The notes: generated from the sequence alone by a model not told the origin. DNA of 64,000 nt from Lineus longissimus (GCF_910592395.1 NC_088312.1:9176001-9240000), one strand, 5' to 3'. Shown: positions 21,969 through 32,359, counted from the first letter of the stretch. Translations and numbers: made by a program.

Positions 21969-22073
21969 TTACACATAGAAATGAAAAGGTCTTTTTTCTC
22001 TGCGAGTCCTCATATAGATCTTGATAACACTGCAACTGGTGGTCACGTTAAAATATCTGTTTCTGGTGATGCT
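21969..22073 (-). pseudogene. Relic of a finger exon with broken acceptor
   Basis: It reads SITRNRYFNVTTSCSV then MRTRREKRPF, aligning to the start of X16 (CSNRNRKV and [10 protein letters not shown]). The zinc ligands are mostly lost. The acceptor reads ttcttgcaaagc, so the cag expected at the junction is caa. A clean case of exon decay. Confidence 0.75.
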
Positions 22074-22374
22074 TTGCAAGAATAAAGAGAAATGATTAAA
22101 GTGAAATTTGCCCGAGCAATGCAATGCCAATATATTTCCAACGCCCTCAGTCCGTATCAAAGATATTGATGTATCGATTCATCACTATGGACTTCTCATG
22201 AGTTTCTGAATGGAACCCAATTGTCTACACGTCCAGATTCGATGAGGACATTTCAAAAAAGATATGCTGAAAAGTTATCCCATTGGTGACCATTCGGTAA
22301 AACTAGACATTTCTGTATTTTGGCAGTTCACAGATGACACCTAGCGCCCTAATTTAGCTGAGTTCCGTTATGAA

Positions 22375-22674
22375 TCAAAACTTTGGTTTCAAATGCACAA
22401 CCATGTGCCCCTTCAGAGTATAGGGCCGTGCAAAACTCCGGCCACAGATTTTACACAAATAAGGCTTCTCTCCCGAATGGACCCTTTCATGAATTTTCCG
22501 GTTTCCTTTCGAAGCAAAACGTCTTGGACACTGATCACATTTGAAGGGGCGTTCTCCCGAATGGATTCGCATATGGATAGCAAAGTTACTCCTGGTCGCA
22601 GATAAAGCTCCGCAGATGTCACATTCAAATCTCTTGCCGGAAGATCCAAGGTTGGCTTGACTAATTGACCAAGT
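22375..22674 (-). CDS. Alternative terminal exon X15, three C2H2 fingers
   Basis: Phase-0 acceptor ctctccttccag right of 22674; 99 residues and a stop. The exon extends about 100 nt upstream of its first internal Met. Fingers start at residues 18, 46 and 74; helix residues T-S-N-I, S-G-N-I and R-Y-T-G. Finger 2 has Arg for the conserved Leu (KGNRKIH). Linkers are SGERPFK and SGEKPYL. The lead is Ser-rich. Confidence 0.9.
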   Translation of the reverse strand, partial: TWSISQANLGSSGKRFECDICGALSATRSNFAIHMRIHSGERPFKCDQCPRRFASKGNRKIHERVHSGEKPYLCKICGRSFARPYTLKGHMVVHLKPKF

Positions 22675-23608
22675 CTGGAAGGAGAGAAAAGGGAGGACTA
22701 GTGATTATGTCCATTGAATCATTGTCGAAGATAGTAGGTTATAAATCATCTGAAATTGAGACAGAACTGATGCATTACATCATGTAGTAGTGCAGGTCAA
22801 AGTCCCTTGCTCTCATCTGAAAAGTTTTGGGTTTACAGCCCGACATCAACAATGGTTGAGGTTTATCATCCAACTTCTTAAACCTGGTCTATCTTAAAAC
22901 CGTTCAGTAGACCTCAGTTGAGCTGCTCAATCAGAGCTATATTTCTTATAGCGCCCATGTCGCTTTATTTGAAATGGCTCAATGTTGACATGTCACAACA
23001 TTTGATCCAATGTATTTCATGTCACCATCTTGGCAGTTGGTCAGTGGCAACATGTCCAAGGTTAAATTCTTGGCAATTGGTCCAAGGTATTGATGTCACA
23101 ATCATCAGGAGGGGTCGAATCGGACGCATCTTATGTCACAACAGTCACTGGCAAGTTGGGGACACCTATGTCGCTCATGTCATGATCTTGGCAATAATTT
23201 TTCTGAGGAAAAGTAGGGATTATCAAATGTTGTATGTCATGTGACAATATTTGCTGATGGCCAGAACTGACGAGTCTAACGTCACAATCTTTGTGACTGA
23301 ACAAAGCCGACACGTCTCACGTCATTATTCACGCCTCCTGCCGTATCGTTTTTGGTACTCTTTACTTGCACCTGGCTGGCTGGTATCAAGTTCCCCAAGT
23401 ATTCCCCATCTATGCTTGAATCAGATCAAATGTTGTCCTTGGAGACTAGGCTTACTCAGAACAAAGTAGAACCTCTCTATTAAGGACAACATTGGGATTG
23501 ACAAATGCTGTTTTCAAAGGGAGGTATCCTGATTATAGAGGTTATCCTGATTACAGAGGTCCAGTTGTATAGAAATGACCCATTCAGGACCAAAACCCAA
23601 GTCCCTAA

Positions 23609-23744
23609 GGCACCTTCTCCATAGAGCTATACCCTATACTACACTATACGCGAACAATGGCTTCACAAAGGGTGCATGACCATGAAACTATTGTTCGCGT
23701 ATAGTATAGTATAGTATAGGGTATAGCTCTATGGAATAGGTGCC
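23609..23744. repeat. Inverted repeat element, about 45-bp arms
   Basis: ggcaccttctccatagagct and its near complement agctctatggaataggtgcc flank tatac-rich arms and a central loop with cttcacaaagggtgcatg. It lies in the 1.9-kb intron between X14 and X15, which otherwise shows only short catgtcac/cttggca word repeats (22.98-23.2 kb). Confidence 0.88.
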
Positions 23745-24634
23745 TAAGAGAACGGGTGTCTTGCTAAGAAAGGCGTCTGCTATGGGAGGTTCCATTGTAC
23801 CTCTCATCTTTATAGTGCAAGTTGATATTTATTCCAAGTGGACTTATCATCTCATAGTTTTATCCAGAGGAGAACTGAAACATGAACAATCTGAATTTAG
23901 ATACAATTTCTTCTTTATTTGTCTTTATCTATACATAACTGCAGAAACCTAACTTCATTGGACATTGTAAAGGGAAATATCTGATTCTTAGAACATCAAG
24001 TACATTCCCATCAGTGACCGAGTTTGCAATTATATCCTCAACAAAATGGGTTAAAATTTTAACAATTTGGTACATAATTACAAAGGCTAAATTATTCTGA
24101 AGCAACTGTCATTTATGTACATCATTTGCTGAGACTAGAGCCCACAGCCATGGCCCAAGAAAACACAACAGCACAAGTGAAGATGTCTTTTGGATGCAAT
24201 GACATTTACATACAATTACAATATTACATTCAAACATTTCTACAAGAAGGCCGATATCAGACCCTTCAGACATATGACAGAAAATGCCATCCCCCAAGCC
24301 ATTTTACCATAGACAGGCTTTGTCTAAAAGGTGAAGCCAATAACCAACACTAACATGACAAGATAGCCAAGAGCAACCCAGTTGACCATTCCAATATTGC
24401 CTCTAACATTAAGTAAGCAACATATAATTAAACGTCAACAGTAGGACTAACAGTGTGTGCAAATCAGTCGGACAAGCAAAATGATTAGGGGCCCCAAATT
24501 TACTTTGATGCAGAAAGACCTCTTGGGGCCTTGTCTGGACAGAGCACCATTATTGCCCATGGTCTCTAATGATGTGGGTCAGGAAGCTGGAACCCTATAG
24601 CGTAATGAAAACAACCGTAGTTTGCCCCTGATTT

Positions 24635-24937
24635 TCACTGGCTATAAGGGCGCATGTGTATGAATTTATGTGCGTTCATGTTACTCCTAGCCGAGAAGCC
24701 TTTCCCACAAATTGAACATTTATAAGGTTTCTCTCCCGTGTGACTCCTCATGTGGAGAGTGAGGTGATCCTTGCGATGAAACGTCTTAGGACACAGGTCA
24801 CATTGAAAGATCACTGGTCCATTAATTGCACGCGGTTTGCTTCCATACACTGGTGATCTCATTTGAGAAAGTGTGGGAGGTGTAGTGCAGGATGGGGACG
24901 GTCTTTTCTGGCTATGAATAGGCGTTCGGTGGAGTGT
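24635..24937 (-). CDS. Alternative terminal exon X14, two C2H2 fingers
   Basis: Phase-0 acceptor gtattttgcag right of 24937; 100 residues and a stop. A 45-residue Pro/Ser-rich lead precedes fingers at residues 46 and 74; helix residues R-D-H-L and A-S-N-A. Finger 1 is of the HRKDHL type, which also occurs in X12, X13 and X31. Confidence 0.92.
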   Translation of the reverse strand, partial: TLHRTPIHSQKRPSPSCTTPPTLSQMRSPVYGSKPRAINGPVIFQCDLCPKTFHRKDHLTLHMRSHTGEKPYKCSICGKGFSARSNMNAHKFIHMRPYSQ

Positions 24938-25460
24938 CTGCAAAATACGAAATAGCTAGTCAGATAGGTTGAGTATTCAGTGGCCCAAGACGACCACAGT
25001 CACAACATCACTACTGTAACACAGACACAAGACCATAGATGGAATCATAAAATACAACTTGGATGCCATTAAAATCTCACGCGAGATCTGGCTGCTGAAA
25101 ATTAATGGACACTGGTAAACCTCACAAGATCTTGGTCCTCATCTTTGGCCAACTAGCTAAAATGCGACAATAAGTGTATGTTCGAGATTATTTAGGCCTT
25201 TTGCCTATCATGACAAGCTCTGCAACCCAAAGACAAAGCCAAGGCATGAGATCATGACACGTTTATCAAATAAAATCAAACATCCCTGTCAAAGATCTGG
25301 AATGAAAGAAAGAACAAAGAAACCACCACAAGTAGGCACATGGAGACCCCACAGAAAATCAGAAGTCCTCTTCCACCAAAATGAACTCAAAAGCAAATCA
25401 ACCCTACTAAAGTTCTTGAAACCCTGAGTAAATGTTAATACCCAAGATTCGCCCAGACTG

Positions 25461-26159
25461 TTATTTGCGTGAATGAACCACCATGTGAGTTGTCAAAGCA
25501 CTCTTCTGCGAGAATTTGTGGCCACAGACCTCACACGTATAAGGTTTTTCTCCAGTGTGGCGACGAATATGCAACCTTAACAAATCCCGCCGATGGAAAG
25601 CTCTCCCGCAGTAAGAACACAAGAAAGGATTCTCCCCTTTGTGGGTCATTAGGTGATTGCGGAGGCTTCGCTTATGGGCGTACGTCTTGTTGCAGATCAA
25701 ACATTTCAGGCTAGAATCTAACAACGCTTTTTCTTTGTCCTTTTCTGCTGTCGTAGGTTGTGTCTTTGTGGCCGACCCTGTAGGCCTTTGTGAGTAAGAA
25801 GCACATGATGGCGATGCACACATGTGAGTTGTCAAGCCACATTTCTGTGTGTATCCGCGACCGCAGGTCTCGCATGTATAAGGTCTTTCCCCAGTGTGAA
25901 CACGGAGATGCAATTTTAACAAATCCTGTCGATGGAAGGCTTTCCTACAATAAGAACACAAGAATGGGTTCTGCCCCTTGTGGGTCATCAAATGATTGTC
26001 AAGACTTCTGCTATGGGCGTAAGTCTTGCTGCAGATTGAACACTTCAGGCCAGCCCCTACCAATGTGTTTCTTTTATCCTTTTTAGCCACTGAACCTTCT
26101 CTCTTTGTGCAAGACTCTAAAGGCAATGGTGAGGAAGAAGTGTCGGATGACACTGCAAC
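25461..26159 (-). CDS. Alternative terminal exon X13, six fingers from an internal duplication
   Basis: The largest finger exon: phase-0 acceptor gtgtatttttag right of 26159; 232 residues and a stop. Two three-finger blocks (residues 40-112 and 153-229) are tandem copies with near-identical fingers: helix H-R-S-N, R-D-L-L, Q-C-G-T, then H-R-S-N, R-D-L-L, Q-S-A-T. The third finger lost its last His (TTHMCASPSC). A 40-residue linker separates the blocks. The duplication probably happened inside one exon. Confidence 0.92.
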   Translation of the reverse strand, partial: VAVSSDTSSSPLPLESCTKREGSVAKKDKRNTLVGAGLKCSICSKTYAHSRSLDNHLMTHKGQNPFLCSYCRKAFHRQDLLKLHLRVHTGERPYTCETCGRGYTQKCGLTTHMCASPSCASYSQRPTGSATKTQPTTAEKDKEKALLDSSLKCLICNKTYAHKRSLRNHLMTHKGENPFLCSYCGRAFHRRDLLRLHIRRHTGEKPYTCEVCGHKFSQKSALTTHMVVHSRK

Positions 26160-26519
26160 CTAAAAATACACAAGAATAGTGTGTCAGATATTAAACCTGT
26201 TAACTCGATTATTGGTGTCACTGAGTACTTCAAAGGGATATGACCTGCTGGAGAAAACAGGAGCAGAATACCTCTTTCCTGGGATGGCATCAAACTGATG
26301 AGAGGCCAGAAGACCGGTTCAAACAACCATATCTGCCATCAAAATGCTCCTGTTTCCAATACACTGCAATGCACTTCTCCTCTCCAATGTTCAACAAGAC
26401 CACATATACAAATGTAATGTATCACTACTATTTCCAATGACATATAAGGCAGTTTACAATCACTGGTTTCAATAAATACAAAGTACATTTGCATTCTCTT
26501 ATAAAAATGTTTCCTCAAA

Positions 26520-26825
26520 TCAACAAGACGCCTTATAATGAACAATCTGGTGCGACTTCACCGAACTCTTCTGAGAGAAACGCCGTCCGCATATTTCACA
26601 TTGGTATGGTTTCTCCCCAGTGTGACTACGCATATGCAATGCCAGGTGATCTTTCCTGCCGAACGACTTTTGACAAATCTCACAGGGGAATGGTTTTTGG
26701 CCAGTGTGGAGACGGAGATGGACACGTAGTGAACGGCGGGAAGCGCATTGGAATCCACATACAGAACACTTCAAAGGGGAAGTCGACTCATGCAGGTGAT
26801 CTGGCAGAGGTTGAGGAAGCGAAAC
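26520..26825 (-). CDS. Alternative terminal exon X12, three C2H2 fingers
   Basis: Phase-0 acceptor ttatccttgcag right of 26825; 101 residues and a stop. Fingers start at residues 20, 48 and 76; helix residues S-R-S-V, R-D-H-L and Q-S-S-S. Finger 1 has Cys for the usual Phe (GFQCASRR). The lead is short and Pro/Leu-rich. Confidence 0.92.
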   Translation of the reverse strand, partial: VSLPQPLPDHLHESTSPLKCSVCGFQCASRRSLRVHLRLHTGQKPFPCEICQKSFGRKDHLALHMRSHTGEKPYQCEICGRRFSQKSSVKSHQIVHYKASC

Positions 26826-27156
26826 CTGCAAGGATAAATAAGATGTGTTTCAAATAAAGCATTGTATTCTGATCTTATTTGGCATGTTGTGAAAGTGAAA
26901 GTTCCTTGGCTCTACCTGAAAAGTCTGAAATGCCATGTGATGTCACCAGAACAGAAACATTTGATGTACAAAATGTAAAAGGCTTTGAAGAAGTGGAGTT
27001 ACAGAGCATTTTGCTACACATTTTTGCCGCATCACTATTTAATTCCGATAAAAGCTGCCATTTTAAAGTCCTAAATCATGCAAAGTGATGGTTTACTGTA
27101 GTATACTTGACTTGACATGTTCCTGGTAACGTGAACGCACCTCCAGACCAATGATA

Positions 27157-27162
27157 TTTATT
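27157..27162 (-). terminator. Poly(A) hexamer after X11
   Basis: AATAAA on the minus strand about 90 nt beyond the stop of X11. Confidence 0.45.
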
Positions 27163-27250
27163 TTGGTTACAGTATGATACAGTGTGTATGACATACACAC
27201 ACACAGACTGAAAACCCGACAGAAAAATTCCTTCACAAATGTCAACAGAA

Positions 27251-27586
27251 TTACATAGTTGAATTAGGAAGATAGATTCGAGCAGACTTCTTTGAATACA
27301 CTCGGTGGACAACCAGCTGGTGACTCCTAAAGTTGCCTTTCTGACTGAAACCTTTCCCACAAATCTGACAAACATATGGTTTTTCTCCAGTATGAATACG
27401 CTGATGAACAATCAAATGCTCCTTGCGAACAAATTGCCGACTGCAGGTTGGACAAAGAAATGGACGAACTCGGGTGTCCGCCCTTGTGCGAAATGACACG
27501 GAGTCTGGACTGTGAGACATGTGTTGTGGTGATCGCGAAGGGTTGCCTGGACATGCTGGAGGGAAGATGGACCTGCCCACTCGACC
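27251..27586 (-). CDS. Alternative terminal exon X11, two C2H2 fingers
   Basis: Phase-0 acceptor ctttcttgttcttgcag right of 27586; 111 residues and a stop. A 44-residue Pro/Ser-rich lead precedes fingers at residues 45 and 73; helix residues R-E-H-V and Q-G-N-S. Finger 2 has four residues between its histidines. The segment [11 protein letters not shown] just before finger 1 resembles the last part of a lost upstream finger and linker. Confidence 0.9.
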   Translation of the reverse strand, partial: GRVGRSIFPPACPGNPSRSPQHMSHSPDSVSFRTRADTRVRPFLCPTCSRQFVRKEHLIVHQRIHTGEKPYVCQICGKGFSQKGNFRSHQLVVHRVYSKKSARIYLPNSTM

Positions 27587-28304
27587 CTGCAAGAACAAGA
27601 AAGGTTCTCGAGTCAATAAGTTGCCATATGAAGCATGTTCAATGTGAGGCCAAAAAACCCAGTAAGCATAAGGAGAACAAGTGCTTGTATTGAAGAAGAG
27701 AGTACCAACAATGTTGCTCTCTTTGAAATAAAGACAGAAAATGCCATCACTTAAATGAACCTGTCCAAACGTTGAAATACGTCAATTGATGTTGGAAGTC
27801 AATTAAGAGATGGTAGAAACAAAAACAGGCTTGTCATCAATGTTGCAGCCCAGCCCAGCATAGGAAAGTTATGTGTTCAATCTATCAACCATGTCAGCAA
27901 CAATCAGCCTGACATCACAGCACATATGCACTTTTAGAGTTCGATAATGTGGCAGTAAAAATCAATTCTGAAAGTTTGATTATGTCAACATATGTCACTC
28001 TCACATTTTTGTCAAGTCACTTGGCCATTCACACCTGCTTGCAGCTATGCTTCATCCTGGGTTCCACATACTATGTTGGTGTCATCACGGGGTATATGAA
28101 CTTTTATGAAACTCAATTTTGTTACATCTACTCCGTAAGTTGTCGGGCAAAACCCCTTTCAACAGCAGCAAGTTATGAGCGCAATAGAGGAGAAAAATGC
28201 AAATTTCGTGCTGAAATAACGTCCCAGTAAAATTCTGTTGTCATTAGAATTGAAAAGGAACTATCTGAGTTCCATTAGTTCCTTTGCCCGACCATTATAC
28301 TGTA

Positions 28305-28634
28305 TCAGTTTAGAGATTTAGCGCGGCACCTTAGAATATGCTCCTTCAGGTTACTGCTATTCCTAAACTTTTTTCTACAGAATTTGCACTCAAATGGCTT
28401 TTCCCCGGTGTGAATCCTGGTGTGATCGACAAGATGATGTTTCAGTCTAAATGCACATTTACAACCAGGGTGCAGGCACTCAAACGGTCGTTCACCCGTA
28501 TGTGACCTCATGTGGGCTTCTAGCACTGCAGGCCTGCGGCAAACCCTGCCGCATATTCCACATTGAAGAATTGCCTTTTTGATAAAGAACTTCATTCTTG
28601 AGTAATGATGCTGCTCCTTTACGGTGTTGTCAGA
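28305..28634 (-). CDS. Alternative terminal exon X10, three fingers, third C2HC-like
   Basis: Phase-0 acceptor ccttgtttttgcag right of 28634; 109 residues and a stop. Fingers start at residues 25, 53 and 83. Finger 2 has four residues between its cysteines (CLHPGC) and the helix FRLKHHL; finger 3 ends EHILRC, with Cys in place of the last His. Helix residues are R-A-V-A, L-H-H-D and N-S-N-E. The KHHL helix links X8-X10 to the three finger exons of the plus-strand paralogue. Confidence 0.92.
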   Translation of the reverse strand, partial: SDNTVKEQHHYSRMKFFIKKAILQCGICGRVCRRPAVLEAHMRSHTGERPFECLHPGCKCAFRLKHHLVDHTRIHTGEKPFECKFCRKKFRNSSNLKEHILRCRAKSLN

Positions 28635-28718
28635 CTGCAAAAACAAGGAAACAACAGTAGGATTTTTTGTCGAATCAAAGCGTTATCCCACTCTTGCCTT
28701 GTAATCGGAGGGCGCTCG

Positions 28719-29069
28719 TCACTTTTGACAGTGGGACATAATAAAATGTACATCCAATTCACTCTTGCTTTGGAAAAGTTCACTGCAAACATCACATGCC
28801 AAATACTTGGCATTACAAGCACGGCGTAACTCATGCTGATGTAAATAACGTTTGGCAGCGAATCCTTTCCCACATAGCCTACAGACGAACAATTTCTCTC
28901 CTAAATGAGTCGCTTCATGATCTTTTAGGTGATGGCTTAGACGAAAACCTGCATCGCAAATTTGACATTTGAATGGGCGTCTCTCTGAGTGTGACTTCTT
29001 GTGCTCCAGCATTCGTGAGCGAAATGCAAATAATTTTCCACAAAAGCTGCACTTCCAAGTCTGATGAGT
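28719..29069 (-). CDS. Alternative terminal exon X9, four fingers
   Basis: Phase-0 acceptor tccttgtttttgcag right of 29069; 116 residues and a stop. Fingers start at residues 7, 35, 63 and 92; helix residues F-S-R-E, L-H-H-D, A-R-Y-Q and S-S-E-V. Finger 3 ends HELRRAC, a Cys in place of the last His. Linkers SERRPFK and LGEKLFV are poor. A second in-phase acceptor 99 nt upstream (right of 29168) would add a 33-residue lead, so two start points are possible. Confidence 0.88.
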   Translation of the reverse strand, partial: THQTWKCSFCGKLFAFRSRMLEHKKSHSERRPFKCQICDAGFRLSHHLKDHEATHLGEKLFVCRLCGKGFAAKRYLHQHELRRACNAKYLACDVCSELFQSKSELDVHFIMSHCQK

Positions 29070-29655
29070 CTGCAAAAACAAGGAGAAATGGTATTGAGAA
29101 GAAATCCGACTGAGGATCACAACCCTGACTCTGGAGGGAAGTATTTTTCTACCCGCAAATGGTTGCAACTGCAAAAATATAGAAACACAGACTATCAATT
29201 TCACACCGGATGAGTTGAGAAGCTACAACTGTATATTCTTGGATTACAAAACGAGTTCTTAGGTGTAGCATACATGTACACAAAACTATACTGTGGTCAG
29301 CCGAATTGGAATATCCCCCAACAAAGTAAGACTCAATTACGGTTTCGAGTCTTAATGAGATGAGCACTGTCACTGCCACAAATCACAGCAAATATATTCA
29401 GATTTGTCTGAATGAGCCACAACCATGAGAGCAAGTATACCAACAGAAGCGTCTCATATCACGGGCCATCTTTCCATGACTACGTCAAGTGCATAGAAGT
29501 GATATGACGTTTCAAATCACATTTCATAGCAAATCTTCTTCCTCAGTGGCGACACAAGTGTGGCCTCTCACTATTGTGCTTCTGGTCAGATTGGTGAAGT
29601 CCTAGTGACTGAGAAGCAAGGGTAACTGATTATGAAGAGAGGATCACTACCAGCT

Positions 29656-29994
29656 TTACTCTTTGGAAAGGCTACCATAATCCTGGCAGTCCCCCCTGTT
29701 GAAATGACGAGTTATATGAATTCGAAGATCTCGATTTACTGCAAATCCGCGACCACAAATACCACACTTATGTGGTTTCTCCCCTGAATGTTTAAACATG
29801 TGTTCCTTCAAATGATGCTTGCGGCGGAAGGCCAGTTTGCACAGCGAACAAGGAAATGGGCGTTCGTCGGTATGTGAGCGCATGTGGACCCGCACGAGTG
29901 AAGGACACTTGAAGACTTTCCCACAGAAGTTGCAAGCGTTGAATGACAGGTCTTTTTCAATGCCGCTTTGAATGCCAAATATTCTCGGAGGGAA
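29656..29994 (-). CDS. Alternative terminal exon X8, three C2H2 fingers
   Basis: Phase-0 acceptor tgtctttgcag right of 29994; 112 residues and a stop. Fingers start at residues 21, 49 and 77; helix residues C-S-L-V, R-H-H-E and V-R-D-I. Finger 1 has the standard Phe. The linker TDERPFP has Asp for Gly. Finger 2 carries the KHHLK helix shared with X10 and the plus-strand exons. Confidence 0.92.
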   Translation of the reverse strand, partial: FPPRIFGIQSGIEKDLSFNACNFCGKVFKCPSLVRVHMRSHTDERPFPCSLCKLAFRRKHHLKEHMFKHSGEKPHKCGICGRGFAVNRDLRIHITRHFNRGDCQDYGSLSKE

Positions 29995-30465
29995 CTGCAA
30001 AGACAAAAGCAACCAACATCAGATTTGCAAGAAACCGTGATACGAAAAATGGCGAAGATGACCTGCAACCTGTAATGACAGCTATTTTGAGAGCACCAGC
30101 ACTGGAAATTTCAAATACAAAGTTTGCTAAATTCTGTGACACTGTTTTGTATGACCTTTGCTAATAGGGATCGAGTTATCCACCTGGAATAATCTTACGC
30201 CCAAACCTCAAGAGAGCCTTTACTCACAACAGTCAGCATGGACAATATCAATAGTAGGGGAACACAAATAGTGATAGCAAGGTCAATGATAGGTCTCAAG
30301 CCAAATTCGTAAACGAAGGCTACAACAAATTATAGATAAAACTGAAAAATCTCTGTGGGTCCTAGCCAGCTATGAGCTGGGCTTAGTAGCACATTCCCTT
30401 GGTATGAAATCATTAAGAGTTCAAAAGCTAAAACATGCAACATATGCCCACTCCTTCACTCCTGA

Positions 30466-30471
30466 TTTATT
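30466..30471 (-). terminator. Poly(A) hexamer after X7
   Basis: AATAAA on the minus strand about 190 nt past the X7 stop. Confidence 0.45.
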
Positions 30472-30660
30472 CAAGATACACAATATTTGAAAGAGTCGTA
30501 AACATGGAAGGTCAGTCAGCAAAAGCAGGAAACTGTATAACTTTCACAGGCATGGTTTAATTTTGAGTGACGTTATTGGCTTGGTAATTATGAGTGATCA
30601 CAAGGACTGTTAAGACTATGTATGTCCCAAGTAACAAAGTCGCCATCATTTCGAATTCCT

Positions 30661-30990
30661 TCACTTTCTCTTCCCATTGGCATGAACGATTCTATGGCTC
30701 TTCAAGTGGCTCGCCTGGGTGAAGGATCTGCCACATATAACACAATGATATGGTTTCTCTCCCGTATGGACCCTCGAATGAACCTTCAAGTTGCTCTTGG
30801 TCAGAAAGGTTTTATCACATTTGTCGCACGCGAAAGGTCTTTCTCCCGTGTGTGTTCGCATGTGGATTACTAGCGCCGACGGATGCGTACAGATTACGTC
30901 ACAAATGCCGCATCTCTTGGACGAAGTGTATTTCTGCCGATTCACCTTGGCACTGTCGTCCTTTTTGACGTCATGATACGTGCAGCTTGA
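30661..30990 (-). CDS. Alternative terminal exon X7, three C2H2 fingers
   Basis: Phase-0 acceptor tatttcttacttttacag right of 30990; 109 residues and a stop. Fingers start at residues 27, 55 and 83; helix residues H-S-A-I, T-S-N-V and Q-S-H-S. Linkers are perfect TGEKP/TGERP. It is the close sister of X6: the same SALxIHMRxH, KSNLKVH and VRVH/SRVH words. The basic tail NGKRK could aid nuclear entry. Confidence 0.93.
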   Translation of the reverse strand, partial: SSCTYHDVKKDDSAKVNRQKYTSSKRCGICDVICTHPSALVIHMRTHTGERPFACDKCDKTFLTKSNLKVHSRVHTGEKPYHCVICGRSFTQASHLKSHRIVHANGKRK

Positions 30991-31529
30991 CTGTAAAAGT
31001 AAGAAATACTGGCTTAGGGGAGGTTTCAGGAAATCCATTGGACAGAAGTGGTACACTCCACACTAGAATGCCTTGCAATTAGTAAGAGCATTCACAACAG
31101 TGATACAACATAGAAACATGTAGACAAACGTTTTGGACGCAAGAAAGCTGTACCAGACTTAACCATGCAGGGAGCACTTTACAGAGACAATCCCTCACAT
31201 AAACTAGACAATAAATGGAACATTGAGGAATGAGCACATAGCCATGACTTCGAAAAGATCAACCTTACAATGGATCCCAAATGGGAAGATCGTACATTAG
31301 GAAACAAAGATTGGAACAGAAACCTCAGAACATTCGGCATAATGTAAACCCTCTTTTAATGGCCTGTTTCTGATGGATTCACTACAAGCGTGGCTGTCTT
31401 GCAGGATGTCTCCTACGTATCCAGATGCTGACCCCTTTTGAACTTGTGGATTTGTAGCGTTGGTTCCATTGTCTCCATAGCATATTCCCTGGTATGACCA
31501 ATGGGAATCTCCAATAAGCCAAAAAAAGG

Positions 31530-31535
31530 TTTATT
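31530..31535 (-). terminator. Poly(A) hexamer after X6
   Basis: AATAAA on the minus strand about 205 nt past the X6 stop. Confidence 0.45.
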
Positions 31536-31680
31536 TTGTAGCTGCACAAGCAAACAGCCCATTGAAACGCAAAACATGAAAGCAGTCAAGTTCCATTGCT
31601 GTGTTTTTTAGAAAGTGATGTCAATGATACTAAAGTCAAAACTGTCATTTCTGTTCATGTCATCATCACATCATTCTATC

Positions 31681-31741
31681 ATGCCCATCCTGATGTGCCT
31701 TACAGGAATTCTGATGGGCAAATCTCTTTCCACACATCTGT
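31681..31741 (-). pseudogene. Tandem copy of the X6 3' end
   Basis: Repeats the words gtgccttacaggaattctga and gggcaaatctctttcc found at the end of X6 (31772-31812). Only the tail of one finger is present. Confidence 0.75.
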
Positions 31742-32062
31742 CTATACCAATATGCCCATATGCGTGATCTGGTGTGCCTTACAGGAATTCTGATGGGCAA
31801 ATCTCTTTCCGCAAATGCTACACACATATGGTTTCTCTCCTGTGTGGACTCTCACATGCACTTTCAAGTTACTTTTGTTCAAGAAGGTTTTGGAACAATA
31901 TTGACATTTAAATGGTCTTTCTCCTGTGTGGATCCTCATGTGAATCTCCAATGCTGACCGATGTGGTGAAATGCTTCCACACACATAACAAGTATGCTCG
32001 TAGAAATCAGGTGATGTTTTCTGGAGTCCTTTACATCTTTCCTTTACGCGCTGATTGATTGA
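31742..32062 (-). CDS. Alternative terminal exon X6, three C2H2 fingers
   Basis: Phase-0 acceptor ctttattttacag right of 32062; 106 residues and a stop. Fingers start at residues 25, 53 and 81; helix residues H-S-A-I, N-S-N-V and H-N-S-A. Finger 3 has Cys for the core Leu (HQNSCKAH). The exon starts about 80 nt upstream of the first methionine frame one would pick by eye. Sister of X7. Confidence 0.92.
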   Translation of the reverse strand, partial: SINQRVKERCKGLQKTSPDFYEHTCYVCGSISPHRSALEIHMRIHTGERPFKCQYCSKTFLNKSNLKVHVRVHTGEKPYVCSICGKRFAHQNSCKAHQITHMGILV

Positions 32063-32359
32063 CTGTAAAATAAAGAAAGGTGGGAGTTTTAGGACAACCG
32101 ATCAAGCGTAAGCAAGGAAGCAAGGGATTTGTTTAAAAACAAACTTGATGTTTTTAAACTCATTGAGAGCGGGGAAACCTCTATGAGGGAATGATGGGAA
32201 GAAATTCAGAAATTTTAAACGTTTGCCAGAAAGGATCCAGTATTTGTTGTGTCTTGACATGCTCGAGGAGGGTCTACAGCTGAAGGTAAATCTGCAGACT
32301 CATACCATCCTCTTTCCCTAATTAACGAAACTATTAACGAAAGCTACACTTAAATGCTA

